Source: Chloranthus sessilifolius (Eukaryota; Streptophyta; Magnoliopsida; Chloranthales; Chloranthaceae). From it: a stretch of DNA of 64,000 nt. Below the pieces are notes generated by a model that searched no databases, was not told where the DNA came from, and was given only the letters and a program-made list of their open reading frames with translations. Below are positions 12,753-54,778 of this stretch, piece by piece (the first letter of the stretch is position 1; every line of letters starts with the position of its first letter). Where the stretch lies: contig CM037586.1 in assembly GCA_021018995.1 (NCBI GenBank), forward strand, positions 2,950,328 through 3,014,327, given 5' to 3'. The position numbers and the translations under genes were made by a program.

Positions 12753-14505
12753 CCCCACATCACATGAAAACTTGAATGTCACAGATATTAAGGAGTGAAG
12801 ATATCTGATTGACAAAGGGATTCACTCACTACAAGACTTTAGAGCTGAGATAAAACTTAGAATAATAGTAATAAGTAAATGAATAAATAAATCAGAAAAA
12901 TACCTATAAAAAAAAAATTTAGGTAACAAATGCCTACCGGATTCATAGTGACCAAGTATAGGTACCAGAATAAACAGCTCGAGAAATATACAGAAAAATG
13001 GTAAATTCTAGTAATATCAGGTAGAAAGCAGCGAAATTGCAAAATTTTAAAAATACTATAATTATAAAAAATATCAAATCTATATGTTGTAAATACACAC
13101 AGGTTTTAAACGGGATAATAAGGGGTTTAAAACATATTTTTCGAAAAAAAAAAAAAAAAAAAAAAAAAAGGAAGGGGGGGTTTAAAACGCATGTGGAATT
13201 CGGGTGGTTCACCTAGGTCGAGTGAACCCAAACCCGATTCACCGAATAAAAATATAAAATATTAGCGTAATCTTTTTGTCTATACATTGCTTGTCTATTT
13301 AAGCATCTCTTTTAAAATTGCTTGACCTCTATTCAAATTCCCTTGCATCTGAAGTTTTAAGAGCAACATTAATAACAAACTGGACCAAACCAAACTGCAA
13401 ACCGATTCGGATTGATTTTGAGTGAATACGGTAACCTTTGTTGAGTATAACCAACCAATTAACTCGGATCGTTGATTCGATACATGTTGCACTATTTTCT
13501 AGGGTTTATGGGGCCATCGCACAAGTTGAATTCGGCATCTAGATTGTGTCAATAAACTGTGTCCCAGGCAATTAAGAGGATTCTACGAACAAAACAAGAA
13601 AAAGCTCAAAGCCGATAACCAAAAAAAGGCTTCGACCTGGCACAATTGAACGTTGACAATATTGCAACATCAAAGTCGGGTTTGAGCAAGCACACCTATC
13701 AAGCCAAAAAAAGGAAGACATGTTGCAATCAGTGATTTGAAAGGAATCACTAAATTGCGACACATGCATATGGTATAATCAAGTGTACCTTGTGATTTAA
13801 AGGACCTGATACATAGATTTGATGGGTGAAAGATTGAATCAAAAGAACATCTCTACCATATAGATTAAATCAATCAAACCCTTTAAATGAACAGCCACCA
13901 TATAAATTTCGAAAATCAGTTTTAGCAGTTCATTTTAAAGCATTTGACTGCTTTGAATAACAAGATGATGATAGACGAAATCATAGATCTTTGGATCTTG
14001 CTCTTCATAATCACACAGCACACTTGATGAAAAATGGCCACATTTTTTTTAAAAAAAAAAGCTCTAAATTACCTTGAAAGGGTCGGTTACCATAAGAGCT
14101 CAAGAAGAATTGATTAAAATAAATAAATAAATAAATAAATAATAATAATAACAATAAATAAATTTGGGGTGCACATGTGCCCCTGGGATTAGGCGGGTGC
14201 TCTAAGAGGCCCGGATACCCAGGTTATCAAAAAAAATAATAATAATAATAATAATAACAATAAATAATAAATGGATCTGATTTAATGATTATAAAGAAAT
14301 GGCTTAACGATTATAAAGGAAAACAATAAAATTCAATGCATGAAAGGATGAAATCAGCAAAGAGTACCTATAGGAAGACGATGAAACCCTAACGTTTGGA
14401 TTTTTTGATTGTTGTGCGCAATGGGTTCCTTTCTGCCATTGAAAAGCTAAAGAAAGGGGCCAAATCGCAGCGATTTGGGGTATAGAATTTGTATCCAACA
14501 GTGTA
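12753..14505. other. Intergenic downstream of transporter gene
   Basis: Contains an A run at 13144-13169, several AATAAATA/AATAATAAT runs at 14123-14160 and 14233-14265, and no recognised gene. The open frame on the minus strand at 14304-14498 has no recognisable domain. Confidence 0.5.
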
Positions 14506-14579
14506 CTCCTTATGCCATTGGTACGAACAATGAAGAACTAAGCTCCTTATGCCATTGGTACGAACAATGAAGAACTAAG
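14506..14579. repeat. Perfect 37-bp tandem duplication
   Basis: Two identical head-to-tail copies (14506-14542 and 14543-14579) starting ctccttatgccattggtacg. Perfect identity suggests a recent slippage event. Confidence 0.95.
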
Positions 14580-14762
14580 AACAGAAGTTAATCCTTCTCA
14601 TCACCATCTGATGAAAGGTAAATGGAGCCAGATTTTCAAGTCGTCCACAAGTCGAGAGAAGCAATGTTGAAGGAAAAGAAGGAAAAGCTAATTTATATAT
14701 TTGAGGTAGGAAATAGAGAGATATTTATGGGAGGTTTACCTTCAGTCTTGTCTATAGGAAAA

Positions 14763-14830
<68 letters not shown>
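14763..14830. repeat. (CT)n(AT)n compound microsatellite
   Basis: CT units to 14780, followed by AT units to 14830. Confidence 0.95.
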
Positions 14831-14832
<2 letters not shown>

Positions 14833-15653
14833 TTACAGCTATATTTGCTCTTTATGGTATTGATTGATATTGCAATAACTTCTACCGGATCCCAGAATCC
14901 AAAGTTGATCTTCTTGGATTAGGACCCAGTAGCATATGCGTCTATAACACATGGCACTATTTTTTATCAACTGTGCCACGTAATGAGAATCACCCAATGT
15001 GAAGATCTAGCGGTGAAGATTGCATTGAAAACATCTCCATGTGATTTGATTCAAAAAAGTCAAACAAGATTTAGATGTTCAACCAGTTTTACAACCAGTG
15101 GATATAGGAGAATATTGACTGCATGCCATCGAACAAAAACCACAGAAGTCAAGATTCTCTTCCATCCAACGGCTGCAAAACTGATTAAATATGTAAAATG
15201 AGTTCAACTGGTTGGACCTGATTGTAAAGGTGTTTGACAACTTTCGAGTCACATGATAGAGATGTTTTTCCCATACAACTTTTGAGAACAGACAACACAG
15301 ATCTCCACATTGAGTGCTTCACATTACATGGCACACAACATGAAAAATAGTGGCACGATTTCAAAATTGTGACCCGTTCACAACCAGATTGACAGCGGGT
15401 CGATTACCCTACACCAATTCATAACCGTAGTATATAACTTTTAATAATAAATCCCCCCGCTTAGGGCTGTGCCCTGAGCCCAGGCTTGGCTAGGACGCAA
15501 TCGTTGACAAGACTATCTAGCATTGTCACACAGTTGCGTGGAGGAATATTCCTGTGTTATTACTACAAAATTGATCATTATGGATTTAGCTCTAAAGAAC
15601 AACAGATTGCAAATCAGGTAAAAGTAAGAGATTTCGCCTATTACGAGTGTGCA
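14831..15653. other. 3' flank of transporter gene
   Basis: Would hold the 3' UTR of the minus-strand transporter next to 15653. I could not place a polyadenylation site. A decayed copy of the dispersed palindromic repeat lies at about 14930-15400 (gtgccacgtaatgagaatcac; ccacattgagtgcttcac). Confidence 0.45.
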
Positions 15654-45595
<29,942 letters not shown>

Positions 45596-45860
45596 TAATG
45601 GCGGCCGAGTGCGGTGAAGAGAGAGAGAACGAGGAGTTTCCAGAGAGAGAAAAACGACAAGAGTTTACAACTTACGAGGAGTTGAATGGTACGAATCCAA
45701 AAGGGCTACGTGGCACTTCTTTTAGGAGCTGCTACCCGCACACCTCTTTCTCTACGTTGGTGCGCTTACAAAAAAAACGAGTATTTCTATTGGCGCCAAC
45801 CGATTTACTCAATGCGCAAACGTCCAAACCCCCTTGAAATCCAACCGCTTAAAATTAGAC
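45596..45860 (-). promoter_or_regulatory. Likely 5' UTR and proximal promoter of transporter
   Basis: Directly upstream of the exon-1 ATG. The first 70 bp are C/T-rich on the coding strand, as plant 5' leaders often are. A GTGCCACGTAGC word at about 45707-45718 has an ACGT core of the bZIP type. No good TATA box seen. MITE sequence starts at about 45840, so the MITE-free upstream region is only about 250 bp. Confidence 0.5.
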
Positions 45861-46026
45861 GATGGAGATCATTTTTCACCCCAATTTTCCACACTAGTAT
45901 CTTTAGTCATTTTTTATTCCATATGCTGCGGATACGAAAAAAAAAAAATCCAAAATCATATGGCACACAACATATAAGGCTCAAACATAATTTATGGCCA
46001 TATTTTTTGACACATGAAATTAGAAA

Positions 46027-46358
46027 GAGTACCTTTAAATACACCTACCATATCTTTGAGTTCACCACATTGAACACATTGACGGTGTTGAATCAGATGA
46101 TGGAGAGTGCTTATCCTCTCAATTTTTCACACAATCGATCTTGAGATCATGATTGTACCATTAAACGGCCACTGTTGTATTTCACATAGCACACATCTCT
46201 AAAAAGTGACATTAAAGTGCATGCTCAAATTGATTTTTAGGTTACTCTTTTTTGTGTATCAAATGAAGTAAAAAATTGTCTCCATAGACTGATTATGTAG
46301 TTAATGTGTTTGAGTGTGGGTGTACTCAAAGATTTGGCAGGTGTATTTAAAGGTAATC
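46027..46358. mobile_element. GAGTACC MITE, copy 4
   Basis: Starts gagtacctttaaatacacct and ends ggtgtatttaaaggtaatc. The inner core is the common palindrome. It is embedded in a second decayed repeat (about 45850-46490). Confidence 0.75.
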
Positions 46359-46519
46359 AGTCAAAATTTGACTATCTGATCGTAATATCATAATCTCAAA
46401 ATCCATTTTCTGAAAGATTGGAGTGAAAAATGATCTCTATCGATAGATTTCAAGCCGTCAATTGGTTTCAAGGGGTTTCCACGTTAGTGTCATCAGAGAA
46501 CCTATTACATGTTGCCGGG

Positions 46520-46869
46520 AATAGAGGTACCCATAAAATATTGGGTACCTCTATTTGCGCTCACACATTCTAAACCCCTTGATTGCGGCCTATTATATGA
46601 TGGAGGTCGTGTTTCACCCTGATCTTCTACACAAGAGATCTTGAGATCATGGCACACTTATCAGATGGTCATTTTTTTATTCCATGTGTCACAAATCCCC
46701 AAAAAATGGCCTTTGAATCATAAGGCACACATGAGCGAATTTAGAGTATTTTTTGAGGATTTGTGACACATGAAAAAACAAACTGCATGTTTGATAGGTA
46801 CACCCTAACCTTAAGATCTTTTGTGTTGAAGTTCAAAGGTAATAGAGATTATGTTTTATGTCAAGTTTT
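46520..46869. repeat. Decayed MITE related to 42642
   Basis: The left end (attgggtacctctatttgcgc at about 46540) matches the left end of the intron-2 MITE. The inner palindrome is present; the right end is lost against the pararetrovirus. Confidence 0.6.
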
Positions 46870-46924
46870 AGTCTCAAAAATCTTTACATAATGTTCTTTA
46901 AATCGAGCAGCTTAAATCGGGCAT

Positions 46925-46937
46925 GGCTTTGATACCA
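46925..46937 (-). other. Primer-binding site of minus arm
   Basis: On the minus strand TTGGTATCAAAGC, one change from the usual tRNA-iMet site. It lies about 280 bp downstream of the minus-arm TATA box, as expected for a caulimovirid leader. Confidence 0.7.
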
Positions 46938-47189
46938 ATTACAGAGTAAGGGGAAAGCGTAGTAACGAAAAGAGAGAAGCACACGGGAAAAAAATATTTT
47001 ATTTCATATACAAATACCTAATAAAATATAATTGAAAACACACTTAAAACATAAAAAATCTAGACACTATTATAACACTATACTATTAATATGTAACACA
47101 TAAACAATAGAAACAAAGGCAAGGGGAAGTTTACCGATATGGAGCTTCTCCGATACATACTTACGAAAGAAAAAAAAGAGAAAAATTGC

Positions 47190-47350
47190 TCGGTGCTTGG
47201 ACAGGTCCCTAGCTACCATATTTATACATAATTTCGAACTTGAATATGATTGAAGTCCGTGAATGGAGGGACACATGTGTGTTGGATTAATTTGTTACAG
47301 TCGTTTCGTCCCAAAGTAATGATGTATGACGTCAGGATATGTGTTATGGA
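47190..47350 (-). promoter_or_regulatory. Pararetroviral promoter relic, minus arm
   Basis: TATAAATA at 47226-47219 (minus strand), preceded by a palindromic as-1-like TGACGTCA at 47327-47334 and another TGACG near 47375. Sequence around the TATA box (acatgtgtccctcc, cttcaa, caagttcgaa, cctgtccaagca) matches the promoter at 52800-52960. Confidence 0.75.
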
Positions 47351-47548
47351 TGAATTATTGGCGAATGTCGTCATAGCTTGTGTCTTGGTGACAGCTGGAT
47401 AGAACTATGCTTTGTATTACGTGGTGACTTCATTGCTTTCGTCATCGACTTTGATGAGTGTTACCAGTTGTAAGGCAACTACTGCCAGTTGTTAGGCAAC
47501 TGTTGAGAGGAATTAAGACATTGTCAGTTGTTAGATTTATGAGGTCCA

Positions 47549-48895
47549 TTAGGCGTCTAATCTATTATTGAGATGATGGTAATAGATTGAGACTTCTGAT
47601 ATAGGACTAACTAGTTCTGGTATGCCCTGTTGAAGTTCTTCTTCTCGCATAGTGACTTTAATTTTCAGGGATTCTGGTAATTGTAAATGAATTATGCTCA
47701 TCATTTGAGTGAACAAATTATCTGTTTCAATATCTTGTTGAGGAGTAATCATATACTCTATCGGAAGAGTATGGAGCTTTGGATATCTCTCTTGCTTCTT
47801 TGAAGAAATGCATTAAAGATTGAATCCAATATAATTTTGGAGAGAGTGCTCGAACACTGGATGCTGCAGTAAAGTATGTCATTTGGACATATGAGAATTC
47901 ATACTGCTTGGTCTTTTTGAGAATCCAAATTTGATATGGTTGAAAAAATATTCCTTTTAACCTCCAGCCAATATTACTAGTAATCCAGAAAGTAAGATGG
48001 ATATGTGGAGATAAATTTTTGGAGACATGAATGACCATGGATTTGATCATCCGAGAAAATTGGAAAGAGTCATATGAATTGGAAAATTAATTTGATTAAT
48101 TAATCGCTAGTGAAGACATTTAGCAAAATTATGATGATGTTCATAGGAACAAAGAGAATGCTTGGAAAGGTGGTATCCTTGGGTATGATTGATATAACAA
48201 TAATTGTGCAATAAAATTTATTTAATTTTATTGGCATGATCCTCAATTAGGGAACAAATATCCTGAGCAATTTCAGTAGAAAGAATTATTTTGATTTTTT
48301 AAAAAAGACAAATTCTTTTGAGACATTGAAGAATGGGATCTGGAAAGTATGATTCAAGAAGTTCAATGAGTTTAAGGAAATAGGTAATTTTCTCAATAGT
48401 GAAAATTTATTCTTCCCAAGAGAAATTATTTAATAGGGAAAGAAGATTGTCATATAATATTTTCATATTTATGTCCTGAGCTTTTAACTTTTTTGTTAAA
48501 GAACTCATATGATATCTAAATCGTTTGCAATTCTAAATAATATGGTTTTTCCATATTCCATTTAGATCTTGATGAATGGTTGGTGCTAGACTAGGATTAT
48601 AAAAGTCAGATATTTCTTGCAATTTATCTCTTTCAGTATTTGAATATGGGGGCATTGACCCAATACTGATTTGTTCAACTTGTTGAGTTGTTTAGTATAA
48701 CTTCAAAGCTTGTTTAACTTCTGATAAAGAATTGTGCATTTGGTAATAGGCATTGGAGATATTAAAAATTTATTTATGACAATCTTGCCATGTCACATAT
48801 ATTCCTGGTTGGAAACCTCGTAAGACTATATAAGCCATTCTTTGTGGTTTCGGATAAAAAAGATAATCTTCTTCACTGAAGTTGTAACTAGCCAT
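47549..48895 (-). pseudogene. Caulimovirid second ORF, TAV-like N-terminus
   Basis: Starts MASYNFSEEDYLFYPK at 48895. At about residues 18-35 comes AYIVLRGFQPGIYVTW, which resembles the small domain at the start of the caulimovirus transactivator (and of some RNase H proteins). The rest is read in three frames with stops to about 47549. The function of such an ORF in this lineage is unclear to me. Confidence 0.6.
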
Positions 48896-49241
48896 CTGGA
48901 TACAAAGAAAAAATGTATTAGTAGGTCTTTTTCTAGACCAAAGATTATTAAAGATTCCACTTGGTTAGTAGTGTTGTTGGAAAGTGCCTGCAAAATCAAA
49001 CATATTAGTTTATGAAATAATAAAATAGGAGTGGAATTATAATATGGAAAAGATAAAGGGGAAAATATCTTAAAATATTGAGTAAGTGGATGATGGATGT
49101 TATGGGTGGAGAGATTTAAAATATTGTGTAATTTGATACTTGTGGGTAATAGGTATGGTAAGTGGTATGGGGGCTCCAAAATTACACAATGGGGATTATA
49201 GAGGAGACAGATAAAAGAATCCAGCGAAGGAGGAGTGAAAA

Positions 49242-49870
49242 TTAAAGAAATGTTAATGAGATATAATGATATTGGGTATGAATACCAATATGATTTACCT
49301 GGAAATATGGTAGGACTGTATTAATGAAAGGTAAACCAAGTATAACTAATTTGGTTACATTGGTCAAAATCATAAAGGTTGTAGGAATAGAAATGTCATG
49401 ATGGTAGATGGATATATCTACTTTATTGTTAATGGTCATATGATGACCACTAGCATTGATGAGACTGTGATAAGTCATAACCAAATATTGAAAATGAATA
49501 AAACCTTCTTGGATATAATTCATATCAGCATCACTGTCAACTAGGGTAATGACATCTCTGAAGATTAAATCATAATTAATAATCATAGTGATATTAATAT
49601 ATCATTTCTTAGATGGTGGATGGCTTATAGGTTGTAAATGAGTGTCTTGGATTATTAGATTGTCCACAGGTTGGCAGCTAGCCGTTTCTAGTTTTTGAAC
49701 TCTTGTTTTGAGTATATGAATTTCTTGATTCATTTTTTGTTTGAATTTATTGAATTCATCTTTTAATGATTCATTAACTTCGTTAGGTAAATTTGGTTTA
49801 GGGCTACTCCCTCAAGTCGATTGAATAATTCTTTGATTGAGTAAGGATTTTCAATGATTAAATACTTTTT
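49242..49870 (-). pseudogene. Caulimovirid protease with preceding coiled coil
   Basis: From the arm junction downward: ENPYSIKELFNRLEG, then a charged coiled-coil-like stretch (NEVNESLKDEFNKFKQK), then the aspartic protease VDSDADMNYIQEG at about 49515-49552 with ILGLPFINT downstream. The catalytic glycine is replaced (D-S-D-A for D-S-G-A). The frame ends at 49242, and no RT follows on this strand. Confidence 0.8.
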
Positions 49871-49887
49871 ATTTCCCTTTTTAGTCA

Positions 49888-51400
49888 TGGATATGCAAGC
49901 TTCTACTTATATTTATGCTCACTACAATGGACATGATCTTGTCTTAGAATTTGTCATCCAACCTCAAACTAAATTTGTCTATAAGATTGAAACCAATTTA
50001 TTGTTCAAAGAACAACAAATCAATTTTCATCAAAAGGTGTAGAGATTCTTTCTTTACAGAAACAAATTGATACTCCAAGAATTCAAGCAAAAAAATTTCA
50101 ATTGCTTAAATCTCATCACAATGATATATGCAGTGACATTTAAAATGCTTTTGGGAATCGAAAGAAACATATTAGTTCGGTACCATATAATTTTGATTTT
50201 AATGAACGCCATATTTCAACCAAAGCAAGACCCAATTAAATGAAAATTATTTTGTAGAACTTTGTAAAACTGAAATTACCAGTTTATTACAGAAACAACT
50301 CACTAGTCATTCCCCATGGAGTTGCAAAGTCTTTTATGTCAACAAAAATGTTGAACGAGGACGAGGGACCCCTCAACTAGTTATCAATTATAAATCATTG
50401 AATGATTGTCTACAATAGATTCGTTATCTTATTCCTAATAAAAAGGATTTACTAGATCGATTACATCCATCTCCCATTTTTTATAAATTTGACCTCAAAT
50501 CGGGGTATTGGCAAATTCAAGTGGCAGGGACTGACCGTTACAAAACAGCTTTCACTATTTCCTTTGGGCATTTCGAATGGAATGTTATGCACTTTGGATT
50601 ACAAAATGCACCATATAAATTTCAAAATATAAGAAATGATATATTTACACCTTCCACAAATTTTTTTATTGTGAACATTGATGACATGCTCATCTTTTCA
50701 AATTCTATTGAGCAACATTTTAAATATTTTAAAATATTTGAAGGAATAATTCAATGAAATGGATTAGTGATTTTTGCTCTTATAATAAAATTATTTCAAA
50801 CATCGGTATAATTTTTTGGTCATAACATTCACTAAGGCCAAATAATTCTTATTAATAGAAGCACTAAATTAGCCTAAAAAATTTTCAGATGAAATCTAGA
50901 AAAAAACCCAATTACAAAGGTTTTTGGGCATTCTTAATTATATTACAGATTATTATCCTAATTTTATGCAAGATGCAACAATAATGTACACAAGGTTAAA
51001 GAAATTACCGTCTGCATGGACAGAAGAACATTCAAGAGTTGTTCGCAAAATCAAATTGAAAGTGAAACAAATTATTTATCTCTCTTTGGCCAATCTTGAT
51101 TGGTCTAAAATTGGATATGGAGGCATATTGAAACAAGTAAATCCCTTCAAATAGAAGGAAGAATTAATTAGGTACACTTCTAGTGTATGAAAAGATGCTC
51201 AAAAAAATGATTCTACTATTAAGCATGAAATTTTATTAATAGTCAAATCTATACCTAAATTTCAAGATGAGTTGCTTAACCAATTTTTTTTTACTACGAC
51301 TTTATTGTAGTGCGACAAAACAGGTTCTTCAAAAGGATGTAAAATATCTAACATCCAAACAAATCTTTGCCTGATGGCAAACAAAATTATCTTCTTTTGA
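49888..51400 (+). pseudogene. Caulimovirid reverse transcriptase and RNase H
   Basis: Begins DMQASTYIYAHYNGHDL. RT blocks: VPYNFDFNERHISTKARPN (about 50180-50240), SPWSCKVFYVNKNVERGRG (about 50318-50365), FDLKSGYWQIQVAGTDRYK (50490-50543), EWNVMHFGLQNAPYKFQN (50577-50630). The catalytic box reads VNIDDMLIF, so the tyrosine of YxDD is lost. RNase H region: LQRFLGILNYITDYYPNFMQ (50917-50970) and GYGGILKQ (51115-51138), then decayed. Frameshifts and stops are present. Confidence 0.88.
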
Positions 51401-51482
51401 TTTTTAAATATAATATATCAAAGAAAAAAAAAAAATCTCTTCTTGATTTTCTAACATGTAATTTTTTTCAGGAATCTCCATA

Positions 51483-52675
51483 ATGGCGACATCTTCCTCA
51501 GGAGGAAGAGGCAAAGGCCAAGGAATGAGCAATATCCCCTTACTACACCCTTGGGAATCAAATAGTGAATGTGACCTTTGGACAATCCAAAACAATAGAC
51601 AATGAACCCAAAAGGGTTCAACTTCAAAGGGATCTACTTCCAATATTTCTCTCAATAAAGAAATATCCAATGATCCTTAATCTAAAGAAATTTCTTACAT
51701 CCAAAAAGATGTTATATCCACCATTTTGATGATTGAACTAGAAGAACAACAATGGATGCCTGATTTTTGGGAAATTAAAAGAAGATACTTAGACAATCAA
51801 GCCTATCTTGCCTTGGATGGTAAAATTCGAATCATTGCATAAGCAATTCTCACTTCCACTGAGTTCATAACAATTACTCATCATATGAACAATTAAAGAC
51901 CAGATAATCCAATTACATATAGTATGACCATCATTCATAAAATTCCGAAACTCTCAATATGGGGATCTAAACAAATCTCAAAATTAAGCTTAGGACATTC
52001 ATTTAATTATTGAGATTATATTCAATATTTTTCTCATGCATTCTATTATATGAACCCCAAATAAAAAATATTCTTGGTTCATAAAAATATGTCCTGATAT
52101 TCTCCATACAGACATATCAAATTGGTTCTACAATTGGTGGATTAGTATAACTTTAAAAAATTTACCCCAATCAATCACACCTTTATTTCAACAATACGAA
52201 GGTGTTCACCCTCAATTCAAGGATAAATTTTTTCATCATTCTAAATTATCTCTTTATTTCTTTATTGAATTTGACGTTCCTTGAATTTGCATGTGGAATA
52301 TTCAAATATCCACTTCTAATATTGTTTCACTTCTCCAACGTACTTATTGGATTCATTGGTGGAATAATTTTCCTGATTTGGATAATAAAATCCATGATAT
52401 ATTTTCTATTATAGCTCAATATGCTAAAATTGCAAAACCTCCATCATCCTTATCCTCTGATCATCAATGCCTTGATTATACGAAATCTCATTTTTTGCAA
52501 ACTTTCGGCCAATCATCTCCCTCCGAATATGAATATGACTTCTAACATTACGCTAGAGGAAACAAATTCTTTTCATATTCTTGCCAGAGAATCCCAACCT
52601 GATGATCCACATCTTGTTTTAGGGGACTATTGGGATGCAATTATTCACCAAGTTAATGACAAAAAGAAATCATAA
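51483..52675 (+). pseudogene. ORF downstream of pararetroviral pol
   Basis: Starts MATSSSGGRGKGQGMSN, stops after 40 codons, then continues in pieces: EEQQWMPDFWEIKRRY near 51740-51790, KLSLYFFIEFDVPWICMW near 52240-52295, and a long frame 52291-52545. It lies where related viruses carry an extra ORF of unknown role. Confidence 0.65.
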
Positions 52676-52799
52676 ATAAATATAGTGGACCCTCCCACTA
52701 TTCTCATTTAGCTATTTGCCAACAAGCGTATGTCCATTATAATTTACAGACGCTGCGAAAGCCATGGCGTCACATCCAATAATTGTTCTCAAAATACAG

Positions 52800-53000
52800 C
52801 CAGTGACGCAAGTCATGATGTCAAAGCTCAATAATTTGTGACGAAGCAACCGCAACCACTCTATTCACACGTGTCCCTCACTATTGCGAACTTCAACCTC
52901 TTCCAAGTTCGAATCAATCTATAAATAACTAGTGCTTGCGGCTTGTCCAGGCATTCAAAAATATTCTAAGTTTTCTTTCTTTTCTTTATATATCAGTGTG
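52800..53000 (+). promoter_or_regulatory. Pararetroviral promoter relic, plus arm
   Basis: TGACG at 52804 and a TGATGTCA at 52816-52823 (as-1-like pair), another TGACG at 52839, TATAAATA at 52920-52927, then a C/T-rich start region. Matches the promoter at the end of the minus arm over about 130 bp with substitutions. Confidence 0.75.
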
Positions 53001-53338
53001 TGTCGGTGAAAATAAGAGCAATTATTAGATGAGCTTTTATTTTAACTATTTGTATTTATTATTCTTGTCTTTTGATTTCCTTTATAATTAAATGCATTAA
53101 TTACATATTTTATTGTATGTAAAGGTTATTTTATATTTGTTTCTCCTTGTCCGCAATTACGCTTAGTTTATTAAGTGAAGAGGAAGTTCTGTAAAGAATC
53201 AGTTGAAGTTATGAATTATTAAAACATTTAAAGGACCATCCACCCTCATATAATCGATAAACATCTATTTTATTATCAATTTCAATTTTTATTTATTTGT
53301 TTGCCATAAAATTTGTAATACAATTAGGATCGTATCAA

Positions 53339-53350
53339 TTGGTATTAGAG
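53339..53350 (+). other. Gypsy primer-binding site
   Basis: TTGGTATTAGAG, tRNA-iMet type with changes, directly after the 5' LTR. Confidence 0.7.
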
Positions 53351-53359
53351 TACGGTAAC

Positions 53360-54180
53360 ACAAAAGACAACATGCCGACTCATGCCAAACTTGCTCACGA
53401 TATGGATCATATATATTTTTATCAACTGTTTGCTCATATGCGACTGGACATCTTCTATCAGTTTAATTAGATCGAAGTTTCATTTCGGATTATCCAAGAG
53501 GAGATTGGGTCTATAAAAAATCGATCAAGGCAATCTAGCCCAATCAACTTGATCGCAAAGAAAGAATTCCTAGAGGTGATCGCATCTTTCGAAAATAATG
53601 GAAGCCAATGACAAATATCACCATATATCTTTGTCCTATTATACTCTAATTTCCAAAATTCAATGGTGAAGATCCAATTGGATGGATTTTCAAAGCGGAA
53701 CAATTTTAACATTCCAATTGCATACAAATGAGCCTATACGATCTATTTGATGGGAGATTCCATACTGTGGTATCAATGGGTGTGAAAGACTATTACGGAT
53801 ATGACATTGGGTCAATTTGCTTGTGCATTGTGTGTCCGATTTGGCCCATCGTAAGATGATGATCCCAATGGTGCTTTGTCAAAGTTGCAACAACCATCAA
53901 ACGTCCGAGAATATTAAACGCAATTTGAGCGTTTGGCCAATTGAACATCTCGGTTACTGGAGTTATTTATAATTAGTTGTTTTGTTTCATATTTGAGGGA
54001 TGACATCCATGTGGGGTTACAGTTTTCCAACCAACCACACTCACTCATGCTTTGCAAATGGTCTTTTCATGAAGAAGCAAATGCAATTCAACTCTAAGAT
54101 TATCAATTGACTAACACAAATTCTTTGGATATGTCATCATCAATGCAGGAAGATGGATTACCTGTCATAAGAGGTTAATA
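53360..54180 (+). pseudogene. Gypsy gag relic
   Basis: Frames drift: FNGEDPIGWIFKAEQF (53656-53705), then 'MGDSILWYQWV', 'DDPNGALSKLQQPSNVREY' and RLANRTSRLLELFIISCFVS (about 53850-53990) follow the Ty3/gypsy gag order. No zinc knuckle seen. Confidence 0.75.
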
Positions 54181-54449
54181 CCAAAAGGAATAAAAGAAAT
54201 ACAAAAAAAGGATGGTGTTACAATTGTGATAAAAGATTCTCTTTCGATACATATATAATGCGTAATTAGCAATGGTGTTATAACTCTGATGAAAGATTCT
54301 CTTTCGAACACATATAAGGTGTAATTAACGATTAGTGAAAGAACAAAGTTTGAAGATACTGATAAATAAGATAGTGATACAGAAAATCAAAAATGGGAAG
54401 TATCGATTGATCCACCTTGAGGGCAAGGTCAATCTCAAGTGGGAGGGAA

Positions 54450-54778
54450 TGATGTGCACCCTCTTGCCGTATTATTGTGTCACATGTGCATCATGTTTTG
54501 TATGTATCATGTTTCGCGTGATAAAACAATTAGGTTTCAATTAACACATGTAGTTAGTTTTTATTTGAATTTAAATGCAATAATGGGGAGTTATTAAGTT
54601 ACTTCATTATTTAAGTGTGGGAAAAGTTATGTAGATAACAAGTTGAAATTGAGAATTGTTAAGGCATTTGGAGGACCATCAACCCTCATATAGTAGATAC
54701 ACAACTTTTTTCTTATCTATTTCTATTTTTTATTTTATTTTTGTCATAAAATTTGTAATACGATCAGGGATGTTATCA
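54450..54778 (+). repeat. Gypsy 3' LTR
   Basis: TGATGTGCACCC after the purine tract gtgggaggga, ending TTATCA. Homologous to 53040-53333 mainly in its right two thirds. Confidence 0.7.

Larger units (their letters stand above)
46870..53000. mobile_element. Endogenous pararetrovirus (Caulimoviridae), two inverted arms
   Basis: Minus arm about 49870 down to 46870: protease, a second ORF, promoter, primer site. Plus arm about 49885 to 53000: reverse transcriptase, RNase H, a downstream ORF, promoter. The two arms lie head to head, so protease and RT, normally in one polyprotein, are on opposite strands. Motifs and the presence of an ORF after pol suggest the petuvirus/florendovirus side of the family, but that is an impression. 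No movement or coat protein domain was recognised. Stops and frameshifts are frequent throughout, and nothing here could be expressed as an intact viral protein. Confidence 0.85.
53040..54778 (+). mobile_element. Short Ty3/gypsy-type element, gag only
   Basis: Direct LTRs (about 53040-53333 and 54450-54778) share aggaccatc-accctcatat and cataaaatttgtaatac. Primer site TGGTATTAGAG follows the first LTR. The interior has only a decayed gag, so pol has been lost. It adjoins the pararetrovirus promoter on the left and the transporter exon-1 copy on the right. Confidence 0.8.

Noticed and set aside
45598..46144. Plus-strand open frames opposite the transporter start
   Set aside because: They overlap the 5' leader and MITE sequence on the other strand and have no domain.
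53339..53350. Primer site at first assigned to the pararetrovirus plus arm
   Set aside because: It follows directly on a sequence homologous to the LTR at 54450-54778 and precedes a gypsy gag, so it belongs to the gypsy element.
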